DNA from: Massilia alkalitolerans DSM 17462 | Lineage (GTDB): Bacteria; Pseudomonadota; Gammaproteobacteria; Burkholderiales; Burkholderiaceae_D | Direction: 5' to 3' | Assembly: GCF_000427785.1 (NCBI RefSeq) | Contig: NZ_ATYR01000014.1 | Location: forward strand, 1 to 64,000 | DNA length: 64,000 bases | In this document: positions 46,360 to 54,493 of the stretch, piece after piece | Layout: each line of letters begins with the position of its first letter | Numbering within the stretch: position 1 is the first letter of the stretch | Notes under the pieces: generated by a model | What the model saw: the letters and a program-made list of their open reading frames with translations, nothing else | Told to the model about the DNA's origin: nothing | Database searches by the model: none | Position numbers and translations under genes: made by a program

Positions 46360-46929
46360 CTAGGGCGGCGCCTGGGCGCCGTCGCAGCCATCGTCGCGCG
46401 CCGGGTTGCACTGCCGTACGCGTCCGAGCATGTTGATTTTAATACGCCGGGTGTGCCCGCCGTGGAACAGCGACAGCGTACCGAGCCGCGACGCGCCGCT
46501 GTTGCTGTCACTGCAGCTGCGTCCGGCGCCATTGTAGGCGATGTACTGGGGCGGCGCTGACTGGGTGAAGGAAAAGTCGATCCGCAGCCCTTGCGGCAGC
46601 GGCCCGTGGACGGCCAGTATCTCATCAGGCGTTCCCGGCTGGCGGTCGCCGTCGCGGTCGATGAAGACGGTCCAGCCGCGCGTCCAGTCGGCCCCGGCCG
46701 GGTCGCGCGGCGCCAGCTTGACCTGTTCGTTGCGGGCGATCGCCTGCGCCCGCGTATGCAGGATGGCGTCATGCAGTTCGCTGGCCGCCGCCCTGATCTG
46801 CTGGGAAGCCAGCAAGGCGTGCAGGTCCGGCGCCGCGACCGCGAAGGCCACGGCGGCGATCGCCAGCACCACGGCGAGCTCGGCCAGGGTGGCGCCCCTG
46901 CCGGCGCGGCTCTGGACGGGGCTGCTCAT
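46360..46929 (-). CDS. fimT: GspH/FimT-like minor pseudopilin
   Basis: 189 residues. A short leader ends in the prepilin peptidase site GRG-ATLAELAVVLAIAAVAF, where Ala replaces the usual Phe at +1 and Glu5 is kept. The hydrophobic helix is followed by a FimT/GspH-type globular domain with a Cys pair near the end (RSCSDSN, RQCNPARDDGC). Probably an assembly or DNA-binding minor pilin of the type IV pilus. Last pilin gene of the operon; overlaps the preceding pilin by 4 nt. Confidence 0.85.
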   Translation of the reverse strand: MSSPVQSRAGRGATLAELAVVLAIAAVAFAVAAPDLHALLASQQIRAAASELHDAILHTRAQAIARNEQVKLAPRDPAGADWTRGWTVFIDRDGDRQPGTPDEILAVHGPLPQGLRIDFSFTQSAPPQYIAYNGAGRSCSDSNSGASRLGTLSLFHGGHTRRIKINMLGRVRQCNPARDDGCDGAQAPP

Positions 46930-47378
46930 GGCCAGCAGCGCGGCCCGCTGCCGCTCGCGCCCTGGGCACCGGTGCTGTCCAGGCGCAGCTCACCGCAGTC
47001 GGGATCGCTGAAGCCGGTGTCGACGTTCGCGGTGCCCGGCCGGGCGCGCAGCGCGATGCACTGGCTGATGGCCTGGCCTTCGCAGGCCCGCCCGTCGAGC
47101 TCATAGGCGCTGTCCTGCGGACTCGAACCTAGCCACCAGCGGAACTGGCGGCTGTCCGCATCCTGAGAGGCGACCGAGAACGCCACATAGGTATGGTGCA
47201 GGGCGCGGTACTGTTCCTGGCGCTGCATGGCGTCGACCAGCGCCAGCTGGGCCTCGACCCGGCGCGCCTTGACCACGTGGCGCGCATACCCCGGGTAGGC
47301 GATCGCGGCGAGGATCGAGACGATCGCCAGCACGACCAGCAGCTCCACCAGCGTGAACCCACGACAGCGCTTCATCAT
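46926..47378 (-). CDS. PilE-like type IV pilin
   Basis: 150 residues starting MMKRCRGFTLVELLVVLAIV: an ideal class III signal (RG-FTLVE) and N-terminal helix, with a short C-terminal domain containing four cysteines. The start codon pair ATGATG overlaps the pilX stop, and GGAGG lies just before it. Resembles the PilE component that closes PilV-PilW-PilX-PilY1-PilE operons. Confidence 0.88.
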   Translation of the reverse strand: MMKRCRGFTLVELLVVLAIVSILAAIAYPGYARHVVKARRVEAQLALVDAMQRQEQYRALHHTYVAFSVASQDADSRQFRWWLGSSPQDSAYELDGRACEGQAISQCIALRARPGTANVDTGFSDPDCGELRLDSTGAQGASGSGPRCWP

Positions 47379-48121
47379 CCCTCCGCTCCCGCCACCACGG
47401 CCTCGTGCCAGTTGCCGATCTCGCGCCAGCCTACCCGGATGCCGGGTCCGCCCGCCGTGCCCGGCAGGGCGGGCGGCGCGGGCGCCGGCGCTTGCGGTCC
47501 TGATTCTTCTGCCTGCCCTGGTCCCGGCTCCGGCTGCGGCGCCGGGCCGGCCGGCAGCTTGCGGTAATAGGCCTGCAGCGCCACCTGGGTCGTCGCCGCG
47601 CTGCCGAAACCGAGCGCGCTCACCCGGTACAGCAGCGCGCCGGTGGGGGACGGCATGCGTTCGATCAGGTAGCGCGGCGCCTGGCCTGGCAGCGCCCCCT
47701 CTCCGGCGGGAAGCAGCGCGCCGGTGAAGGCGCCGAACAGGACCGCCGGACCGTCGTCGTCCGCCAGCAGGGCGAATACCTCGCGCGCGTCCGGCGCGTG
47801 TGCGCACAGGCCGTCATAGGGCCTGCCGCCGCCGCAGTCGGGAGCGAACGCGGCCGGGGTGGCCTGCGCCAGCGCGGCGGCGCGCGCCGAGCCCGGATCC
47901 GCGCCGCCTTCGATGTCGTGCTCGGCATCCGCCAGCGCCGCCATCGCGGCCTGCAGCGCCAGCAGCCGGTCGCGCTCATGGCCGGCGGCGCGCGCGCCGC
48001 TGATCGCCGTGCGCGCCGCCGCAATGCTGCTCAACAGCACCGCCAGCATCAAGAGCAGCGCCGTGAGCAGCGCGACGCCATGCTGGCCGGCACGGCATGG
48101 CGGTTGGACGGATGTGCGCAT
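47375..48121 (-). CDS. pilX: PilX-like minor pilin
   Basis: 248 residues. The N-terminus QHGVALLTALLLMLAVLLSS is the PilX/GspK-style hydrophobic helix with a degenerate prepilin site, followed by a helical region, a loop domain and a Pro-rich stretch (about 200-225). Its order after pilW and before the PilE-like gene supports the PilX assignment; sequence alone is weak in this family. Confidence 0.78.
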   Translation of the reverse strand: MRTSVQPPCRAGQHGVALLTALLLMLAVLLSSIAAARTAISGARAAGHERDRLLALQAAMAALADAEHDIEGGADPGSARAAALAQATPAAFAPDCGGGRPYDGLCAHAPDAREVFALLADDDGPAVLFGAFTGALLPAGEGALPGQAPRYLIERMPSPTGALLYRVSALGFGSAATTQVALQAYYRKLPAGPAPQPEPGPGQAEESGPQAPAPAPPALPGTAGGPGIRVGWREIGNWHEAVVAGAEG

Positions 48122-48127
48122 CCGGCC

Positions 48128-49060
48128 TCAGTGCACCCGCGCGGGCAAGGCGATCGTCGTGCCGAACACCTTGCGGTAGCGCGGCCCGTCGTCGCCGGAC
48201 AGGGCCGCCTCGTGCAGGCGCGTGCCGGCGTCGATACCGGCCAGCGCGCCATAGTCGCGCCCGAACAAGTCGTACACCAGCTCGCGTGCCGAGGCGAGCC
48301 GGCTGGCCGGCCCGCGCAGCAACAGGGCCACGCGCACGCTGGCAATCTTCTTCCAGTGGGTGCGCCGGCGCAGGTCGGCGTCGCGCTCGGCAGGGGTGCT
48401 GCCTGCCAGCACCAGGCCCGCGTCCAGCCCGGCCAGCGCGCTGGCGTTCAGGTAGCGCTCGGGCGTGCCGTCGGCGTCGCCATCGAGCCCGTACAGCACC
48501 TGGAAGCTGTCGACGGCGCCGACCACCGCGTCCGCCGACCAGGCGCTGGCGCCGCGGTACTTGCAGCGCAGCTCGGTGTCGCCCTGGGCATTGCGGGCGA
48601 CGTAGAAGATGCTCCAGCCTTCCTCGTTGCGGTGCACGGCGAAGCCGGCGCAGTCGAGGCTGGTGCCGTCGCCGTTGGGCGGCGCACCGGTGCCTGGGAA
48701 GCGGATCGCCAGCACGTCGCTGCCGTTGACGGCGTCGACCGGCGCATTGTCGATCCCGAAGCCGGTCTGGCTGACCCGGCGGGCATCAAACCCGGACAGG
48801 CGTGCCGGCGCGTCCGGCTCCGGTCCGGCGCCGTGCTCTTCCCAGTCGGCCGCCGCCGACTGGCGCACGGCGCGCGCGACCGCCTCCAGCGCGTAGCGTC
48901 CGGCATCGTCCATCGCAGCCGTCTCCACCTGTGCGGCGAAGGCGCGGTTGGCCCAGATGAACAGGCTGGCGGCGGCAAGCAGCACGCCCAGGCCGACGAC
49001 CATGGCGACCAGCAGTTCGGGCATCGTCATCCCCTGCTCCCGGTGTGCGCGGCGCATCAT
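48128..49060 (-). CDS. pilW: PilW-like minor pilin
   Basis: 310 residues. Prepilin signal HREQGMTMPELLVAMVVGLG with Glu5 in the helix, then a large globular domain. The length and the position between pilV and pilX match PilW, part of the minor pilin complex that primes pilus assembly. It overlaps the pilV stop by 4 nt. Confidence 0.87.
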   Translation of the reverse strand: MMRRAHREQGMTMPELLVAMVVGLGVLLAAASLFIWANRAFAAQVETAAMDDAGRYALEAVARAVRQSAAADWEEHGAGPEPDAPARLSGFDARRVSQTGFGIDNAPVDAVNGSDVLAIRFPGTGAPPNGDGTSLDCAGFAVHRNEEGWSIFYVARNAQGDTELRCKYRGASAWSADAVVGAVDSFQVLYGLDGDADGTPERYLNASALAGLDAGLVLAGSTPAERDADLRRRTHWKKIASVRVALLLRGPASRLASARELVYDLFGRDYGALAGIDAGTRLHEAALSGDDGPRYRKVFGTTIALPARVH

Positions 49061-49572
49061 CGGAGCACCCCCACGTAGCCGGGCGCATCGCCGCTACCCT
49101 GCCAGCCCAGCTTGACGACCGGCAGGGCGTCCGCATTGCCGTCGCAGCTCCAGCGCGCCCGCCCACGGGCACTGTCCCAGGGCGCGCTGTCGCGGCACAC
49201 CGCGATGCGGCCGCGCGGGAATTGCGCATGCACCGCCTGGCGGATTTCATGCAGGTCGAACTCGGCCAGCTGGGCCGGCGTGCAGGCGGCGTCGAAGCAG
49301 CTGGCGCCGGCCACGGGCGGGCCGCTCCCTGCGTCGTAGGACAAGGCCAGGTAGGGATTGGCGCCGTCGGGCAGGCCTGCCACCGCGGGATTGAGCTGCA
49401 TGCGCGCGGACAGCGAGGCTGCCAGCTGGGCCGCCTCGGACATCAGCGCCGACTGCTGGCGGGTGCGTTCGGCGGTGAGCTGGGTGGCGCCGGCGCCGAC
49501 GATGCCGACCGCCAGCACGAACAATGCGACCAGTACCTCGGCCAGCGTGAAACCATGAGCCTTCCCCTGCAC
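49057..49572 (-). CDS. pilV: PilV-like minor pilin
   Basis: 171 residues from a GTG start that sits 6 nt after AAGGAGG; a TTG 30 nt upstream has no such site. MQGKAHGFTLAEVLVALFVL is a canonical prepilin signal (HG-FTLAEVL). First gene of the pilV-W-X-pilin-fimT operon. The C-terminal domain has Cys pairs (GASCFDAACTP, VCRDS, WSCDG). Confidence 0.88.
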   Translation of the reverse strand: MQGKAHGFTLAEVLVALFVLAVGIVGAGATQLTAERTRQQSALMSEAAQLAASLSARMQLNPAVAGLPDGANPYLALSYDAGSGPPVAGASCFDAACTPAQLAEFDLHEIRQAVHAQFPRGRIAVCRDSAPWDSARGRARWSCDGNADALPVVKLGWQGSGDAPGYVGVLR

Positions 49573-49707
49573 GGCGCCCTCCTTCCTCGATAGCCTGCGC
49601 AAGCAGCTTGCGCTTGCGAGCTGCGAAGTTATCAGGCGTGGCGGGGCCAGCCGTGAGCTGGCGCAATCGGGTTCGGGGAACTGCCGGGCTTGGGTGGCGA
49701 AGCTTGC

Positions 49708-49811
49708 TAAGCGCCTAACAAAACCCTCAGGGCAAGGCGGGTCGTCGAAGACAGTACGCTAGTACGGCAAGACGACCCAACGCCGCCATGAGGGGAATTG
49801 TTAGGCGCTTA
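49708..49811. repeat. 104-bp palindromic repeat element
   Basis: Arms of about 40 bp are inverted copies of each other. The outer parts are TAAGCGCCTAACAA and TTGTTAGGCGCTTA, the middle parts CCCTCAGGGCAAGGC / GCCGCCATGAGGGG, and the inner parts GGGTCGTC / GACGACCC, around a near-palindromic centre GTACGCTAGTAC. The terminal TTA on the right is the stop codon (TAA) of nrdR. The form is that of a MITE or REP-like repeat; copy number cannot be judged from one copy. Confidence 0.75.
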
Positions 49812-50267
49812 TTTGCGGGGCTGGCCGACTTCGGCGATAGCCTCCTGGAACTCGGCCAGGTCTTCGAAATTCTTGTACACCGAGGCGAAGCGGATGTAGG
49901 CGATCTTGTCGAGGCGCTTGAGTTCCTGCATCACCAGCTCGCCGACATAGCCGGTGTCCACCTCGCGCAAGCCGCTGGTCAGGAGCTTTTCCTCGATGGT
50001 GGCGACCGCGGTGTCGATGGCCTCGGCAGCGACCGGGCGCTTGCGCAGGGCCAGCATCAGGCTGCCGCGCAGCTTGTTCGACGAGAACTCGGTGCGGCTG
50101 CCGTTCTTCTTGACGATGATCGGCATCGACAATTCGATGCGCTCGTAGGTGGTGAAGCGCTTGTCGCACTTCGCGCAGCGCCGGCGCCGGCGGATGGCGT
50201 CCCCCTCCTCGGACACGCGGGTGTCGAGGACCTGGGTATCTTCATGCTGGCAGAACGGACATTTCAT
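49809..50267 (-). CDS. nrdR: Transcriptional repressor NrdR
   Basis: 152 residues: zinc ribbon [17 protein letters not shown] with [18 protein letters not shown], then an ATP-cone domain ([20 protein letters not shown]). It senses ATP/dATP and represses ribonucleotide reductase genes. Encoded after glyA, as in many betaproteobacteria. Its stop lies in the end of a palindromic repeat. Confidence 0.97.
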   Translation of the reverse strand: MKCPFCQHEDTQVLDTRVSEEGDAIRRRRRCAKCDKRFTTYERIELSMPIIVKKNGSRTEFSSNKLRGSLMLALRKRPVAAEAIDTAVATIEEKLLTSGLREVDTGYVGELVMQELKRLDKIAYIRFASVYKNFEDLAEFQEAIAEVGQPRK

Positions 50268-50282
50268 GGGCGCCGGGGATTC

Positions 50283-50306
50283 AAAAAGGGCCGCAGCGAG
50301 CGGCCC
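50283..50306 (-). terminator. Intrinsic terminator of glyA
   Basis: Reverse-strand hairpin GGGCCGC/GCGGCCC around TCGCT followed by TTTTT, between glyA and nrdR. It suggests nrdR is read mostly by read-through or from its own promoter. Confidence 0.87.
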
Positions 50307-50315
50307 CAGGGTTGC

Positions 50316-51563
50316 TTACTTCGCGTAGACCGGATACTTGTCGGTCAGCTGCTTGACTTCCGCCTTGACGCGCTCGATGGTCGCGGCGTCGTGCGGGTTG
50401 TCCAGCACGTCGGCGATCAGGTGGCCGACCTTGACCGCGTCTTCTTCCTTGAAGCCGCGGGTGGTGAAGGCCGGGCTGCCCAGGCGGATGCCCGAGGTGA
50501 CGAAAGGCTTCTGCGGGTCGTTCGGGATGCCGTTCTTGTTGCAGGTCATGTGTGCCTGGCCCAGGATCGCTTCCGCTTCCTTGCCGGTCAGGCCCTTCGA
50601 ACGCAGGTCGACCAGCATCACGTGCGACTCGGTGCGGCCCGAGACGATGCGCAGGCCGCGCTCGGTCAGGGTGTTGGCCAGGGCGCTGGCGTTCTTGACC
50701 ACCTGCTTCTGGTATTCCTTGAACTCCGGCGACAGCGCTTCCTTGAAGGCCACGGCCTTGCCCGCGATCACGTGCATCAGCGGACCGCCCTGGATGCCCG
50801 GGAAGATCGCCGAGTTGATCTGCTTCTCGTACTCGGCCTTCATCAGGATGATGCCGCCGCGCGGGCCGCGCAGCGATTTGTGGGTGGTCGAAGTGACGAA
50901 GTCGGCATGCGGCACCGGGTTCGGGTACTCGCCCGCGGCGATCAGGCCGGCGTAGTGGGCCATGTCGACCATGAAGTAGGCGCCGACTTCCTTGGCAATG
51001 CGGGCGAAGCGCTCGAAATCGATGCGCAGGGCAAAAGCGGAAGCGCCGGCGATGATCATCTTCGGCTTGTGCTCGCGCGCCAGGCGTTCCATGGCCTCGT
51101 AATCGATGTCTTCCTGCTCGGTCAGGCCGTAAGAAACGACGTTGAACCATTTGCCAGACATGTTCAGGGCCATGCCGTGGGTCAGGTGGCCGCCTTCGGC
51201 CAGCGACATGCCCATGATGGTGTCGCCGGGCTTGAGCATGGCGAAGAATACGCCCTGGTTGGCCTGCGAACCCGAGTTCGGCTGCACGTTGGCGGCTTCG
51301 GCGCCGAACAGTTGCTTGAGGCGGTCGATCGCCAGCTGCTCGGCGACGTCGACGTATTCGCAGCCACCGTAGTAGCGCTTGCCCGGGTAGCCTTCGGCAT
51401 ATTTATTGGTCAGCTGCGAGCCCTGCGCTTCCATCACCGCCGGCGAGGTGTAGTTCTCCGAAGCGATCAGTTCGATGTGGTCTTGCTGGCGAACGTTTTC
51501 CTTCTGGATGGCATCCCACAGTTCCGGGTCGACATTGGCAAGCGTATGATCTTTTGCAAACAT
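50316..51563 (-). CDS. glyA: Serine hydroxymethyltransferase
   Basis: 415 residues from [20 protein letters not shown]. The PLP-lysine motif [15 protein letters not shown] and [16 protein letters not shown] are present. It interconverts serine and glycine and charges tetrahydrofolate with one-carbon units for purine and thymidylate synthesis. The start follows TTGGAGTTTTAC. A ZTP riboswitch lies in the leader, tying expression to folate/purine stress. The frame continues upstream through the riboswitch but without a credible start. Confidence 0.97.
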   Translation of the reverse strand: MFAKDHTLANVDPELWDAIQKENVRQQDHIELIASENYTSPAVMEAQGSQLTNKYAEGYPGKRYYGGCEYVDVAEQLAIDRLKQLFGAEAANVQPNSGSQANQGVFFAMLKPGDTIMGMSLAEGGHLTHGMALNMSGKWFNVVSYGLTEQEDIDYEAMERLAREHKPKMIIAGASAFALRIDFERFARIAKEVGAYFMVDMAHYAGLIAAGEYPNPVPHADFVTSTTHKSLRGPRGGIILMKAEYEKQINSAIFPGIQGGPLMHVIAGKAVAFKEALSPEFKEYQKQVVKNASALANTLTERGLRIVSGRTESHVMLVDLRSKGLTGKEAEAILGQAHMTCNKNGIPNDPQKPFVTSGIRLGSPAFTTRGFKEEDAVKVGHLIADVLDNPHDAATIERVKAEVKQLTDKYPVYAK

Positions 51564-51662
51564 GTAAAACTCCAATCGAGAGAAATACCAGACAACGGCA
51601 GCGCAGTGCGGGCAGCGGGACCAGCGGCGCAAGGCAGCCCGATACGACACATACCAGTTGTG

Positions 51663-51772
51663 GCTGCCCAGGCGAACGGCGAGTTGGCGTCTCAGGTTCC
51701 CCGGTGGGTCTCCACCTTTGCCGTGGCCGCTTCAGGATGCGGGCGCACGGTGTTTCGCCAGTTACGTGAGAC
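51663..51772 (-). promoter_or_regulatory. ZTP (pfl-motif) riboswitch in the glyA leader
   Basis: On the reverse strand the leader contains the ordered consensus blocks of the ZTP/ZMP riboswitch: CACGTAACTGGCG at the 5' side, CCCACCGGGGAACC in the middle and CGCCTGGGCAGCC at the 3' end, where the ZMP-binding pseudoknot closes. glyA is one of the commonest genes under this riboswitch. Ligand binding (ZMP/ZTP rise when 10-formyl-tetrahydrofolate is short) would switch glyA on. About 100 nt separate the aptamer from the start codon. Confidence 0.85.
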
Positions 51773-51909
51773 GTGAATTCAGCTGATTGTATGTGATCCG
51801 GGCCTCTTAGGGCAAGGAAACTGCTGTCGTCTTAACAAGCTCGGGGCGGCCGGCGGGATGCTGGCCATTTCGGCTACAATTTTCAGCTCCTCTGCCCTCA
51901 GGACAAATC

Positions 51910-52656
51910 ATGATCGTCTTCATTACCGGCGCTTCGGCCGGCTTCGGCGCCGCGATGGCGCGCATTTTCGTCCAGAACGGCCACCGCGCCATCCTCGCCG
52001 CGCGCCGCACCGAGCGCGTCGAAGAGCTCGCACGCGAACTGGGCGAGAGCGCCCTGGCGGTCACCCTCGACGTCACCAGCCGCGCCTCGATCGAGGCGGC
52101 TTTGAGCAGCCTGTCGGAAGGCTGGCGCGACATCGACGTGCTCATCAACAATGCGGGCCTGGCGCTGAACACCAAGCCGGCGCACGAGGTACCGCTGGAA
52201 GACTGGGACACCATGATCGCCACCAACTGCCAGGGCCTGGTGACCATGACCCGCGCCGTGCTCCCCGGCATGGTGGCGCGCGGGAGTGGCCTGGTCATCA
52301 ACCTGGGCTCGGTGGCGGGCCACTACCCCTACCCGGGCGGCAACGTGTATGGCGCCACCAAGGCCTTCGTGGAGCAGTTCACCCTCAACCTGCGCGCCGA
52401 CCTGGTCGGCACCGGCGTGCGCGCCACCAACCTGGCGCCGGGACTGTGCGGCGGCACCGAGTTCTCGAACGTGCGCTTCAAGGGCGACGACGCGGCCGCG
52501 GCCAAGGTCTACGAAGGGACGACGCCCCTGAGCGCCGAGGACATCGCCGCCACCGCCTACTGGATCGCGACCCTGCCGCCGCACGTGAACGTGAACAGCA
52601 TCGAACTGATGCCGACCTGCCAGGGCTTCTCGCCTTTCGCCATCAAGCGCAGCTGA
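51910..52656 (+). CDS. YdfG-like SDR oxidoreductase
   Basis: 248 residues. The cofactor motif TGASAGFG is near the N-terminus, NNAG around residue 79, and the catalytic Ser/Tyr/Lys lie in INLGSVAGHYPYPGG and VYGATK. The N-terminal MIVFITGASAGFGAAMARIF and the C-terminus are close to E. coli YdfG, an NADP-dependent 3-hydroxy acid (malonic semialdehyde, serine) dehydrogenase. Single gene, divergent from glyA. Confidence 0.88.
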   Translation: MIVFITGASAGFGAAMARIFVQNGHRAILAARRTERVEELARELGESALAVTLDVTSRASIEAALSSLSEGWRDIDVLINNAGLALNTKPAHEVPLEDWDTMIATNCQGLVTMTRAVLPGMVARGSGLVINLGSVAGHYPYPGGNVYGATKAFVEQFTLNLRADLVGTGVRATNLAPGLCGGTEFSNVRFKGDDAAAAKVYEGTTPLSAEDIAATAYWIATLPPHVNVNSIELMPTCQGFSPFAIKRS

Positions 52657-52675
52657 TCTGTGGGTGCGCCCCTTT

Positions 52676-52702
52676 GTCGAACAGTCCACTGGACTGTTCG
52701 AC
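52676..52702. repeat. Perfect 27-bp palindrome with core GTCCACTGGAC
   Basis: Arms GTCGAACAGTCCA and TGGACTGTTCGAC around one C, 20 bp after the SDR stop. Layout and core are the same as at 23327-23353, while the outer 7-8 bases of each arm differ in a compensated way. No T-run follows on the forward strand. Confidence 0.8.
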
Positions 52703-52898
52703 TTGCTGGCGTGTATCGGGCGCTCGGCAATTGTGAGAAAGTGTTACAGTTATTGGCCTTTCGGCTATGTTTCACGTCTACTATTACGCGCCGACATTGC
52801 CTTACCGATAGGCACGCCCGACCATTTCCTTCCCATATGTTCGCTTGCGTACATAGGGAGGGCAAAAATCGCGTAAAATGTTTCCTATTTTCATTTAA

Positions 52899-53315
52899 AT
52901 GGCAGGGGAAATGCCTTCAGCTTTTGACTGGACAGTCAGGGTCTATTACGAAGATACCGACGCCGGTGGCATCGTGTTTTACGCCAATTACCTGAAGTTC
53001 TTTGAACGTGCGCGCACCGAATGGCTGCGCGCGGCAGGCGTCGGCCAGCAGGAATTGCTGGACGCCGAGGGCGCCGCGTTCGTCGTCAAGAGCGCTTCCC
53101 TGGACTACCATGCGCCGGCGCGCCTGGACGATGTGCTGACCATTCGCACCACGGTCGAAAAGCTCGGTCGCGCATCGGTCCAGTTCGCCCAGCAGGCCTG
53201 GAAGGGCGAGCTGCTGCTCACCAGCGCCAGCGTCAAGGTCGGCTGCGTCGACACCGCCACCATGCGCCCGCGTTCGCTTCCCGAGCAGGCTGCTGATAAA
53301 ATGCGCGCCGCGTAG
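52899..53315 (+). CDS. ybgC: Acyl-CoA thioesterase YbgC (tol-pal cluster)
   Basis: 138 residues, hot-dog fold. The active-site Asp is in YYEDTDAGGIVFYANYLKFFER. A second ATG four codons in (MPSAFDWTVRVYY) aligns better with the E. coli start; neither has a well-spaced ribosome site. YbgC hydrolyses short acyl-CoAs and heads the tol-pal cluster in proteobacteria, 45 bp before tolQ here. Confidence 0.93.
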   Translation: MAGEMPSAFDWTVRVYYEDTDAGGIVFYANYLKFFERARTEWLRAAGVGQQELLDAEGAAFVVKSASLDYHAPARLDDVLTIRTTVEKLGRASVQFAQQAWKGELLLTSASVKVGCVDTATMRPRSLPEQAADKMRAA

Positions 53316-53360
53316 GCGCATATTCATTTGACAAGATATTAGACAACAGACTTCCACCCG

Positions 53361-54044
53361 ATGACCGAGACTCCAGACCTTTCGCTGACCGCCCTGATCT
53401 CCAATGCCCATGTGCTGGTGCAGCTGATCATGGCCCTGTTGCTGATCCTCTCGATCGTCAGCTGGACCTATATCTTCCGCAAGACTTTCGCCCTGCGCGC
53501 CGCGCGCAGCCAGACCGAGCAGTTCGAACGCAGCTTCTGGGCCGGCGGCAACCTGCACACCCTGCACCAGAGCGCCAGCGCCCAGCGCGACCAGAGCGGC
53601 CCGCTGGCCCGCATCTTCGAGTCGGGCATGGGCGAATTCATCAAGGGCAAGCAGGCCGCGCGCGACGCCAACGACATGGGTCCGGTGCTGGACGGCTCGC
53701 GCCGCGCCATGCGCGCCGCCTTCCAGCGCGAACTCGACGCCCTCGACATCCACCTGAACTTCCTGGCCTCGGTCGGCTCGGTCTCGCCCTACATCGGCCT
53801 GCTCGGCACCGTGTGGGGCATCATGAACGCCTTCCGCGGCCTGGCCAACGTGCAGCAGGCCACCCTGGCCGTGGTCGCCCCCGGCATCGCCGAAGCGCTG
53901 ATCGCCACCGCGATCGGCCTGTTCGCCGCGATTCCGGCGGTGGTGGCGTACAACCGCTTCACCCACGACATCGATCGCCTGGCGATCCGCTTCGAGAGCT
54001 TCGTCGAAGAATTCTCGAACATCCTGCAGCGCCAGGCGCGCTGA
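53361..54044 (+). CDS. tolQ: Tol-Pal system proton channel subunit TolQ
   Basis: 227 residues of the TolQ/ExbB/MotA family. TM1 about 15-38, a cytoplasmic domain, and TM2-TM3 in LLGTVWGIMNAF and ALIATAIGLFAAIPAVVAYN. With TolR it forms the proton-driven motor that energises TolA. The cluster order ybgC-tolQ-R-A-B-pal-cpoB is complete. Confidence 0.97.
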   Translation: MTETPDLSLTALISNAHVLVQLIMALLLILSIVSWTYIFRKTFALRAARSQTEQFERSFWAGGNLHTLHQSASAQRDQSGPLARIFESGMGEFIKGKQAARDANDMGPVLDGSRRAMRAAFQRELDALDIHLNFLASVGSVSPYIGLLGTVWGIMNAFRGLANVQQATLAVVAPGIAEALIATAIGLFAAIPAVVAYNRFTHDIDRLAIRFESFVEEFSNILQRQAR

Positions 54045-54060
54045 TCGACGGGGGATCGGG

Positions 54061-54492
54061 ATGGCCTTTAACAGCAGCCTGCGCAGTGGTCGCAAACGCG
54101 CTTTCAAATCCGAAATCAACGTCGTGCCCTACATCGACGTGATGCTGGTGCTGCTCATCATCTTCATGGCGGTGCCGGCCAACGAGGCGCCGAGCGTGGT
54201 GAACCTGCCGAGCGCCGAAAAGTCGGCGCTGCCGCCGGACACCTATATCCGCGTCGCGGTCCAGCCCGACAACAAGCTGTCGATCGGCGTCGGCGGCAAG
54301 CAGAAGGCCGCCATGGAAGACGTGGCCGACCGCACCGCCCTGCTCGCCCGCCTGCGCGCCTTGCACGAAGAGAATCCGGACTATCCGGTCCTGATCGAAG
54401 GCGACCGCGAGAGCAAGTACGACGACGTGATCCAGCTGATTTCCGAAGCGAAGAAGATGGGCATCAACCGGGTGGGATTGGCCACCAAGTGA
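54061..54492 (+). CDS. tolR: Tol-Pal system protein TolR
   Basis: 143 residues: one N-terminal membrane span with the proton-path Asp (NVVPYIDVMLVLLIIFM) and a periplasmic dimerisation domain. 16 bp after tolQ. It ends one base before the stretch leading into tolA. Confidence 0.97.
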   Translation: MAFNSSLRSGRKRAFKSEINVVPYIDVMLVLLIIFMAVPANEAPSVVNLPSAEKSALPPDTYIRVAVQPDNKLSIGVGGKQKAAMEDVADRTALLARLRALHEENPDYPVLIEGDRESKYDDVIQLISEAKKMGINRVGLATK

Positions 54493-54493
54493 C

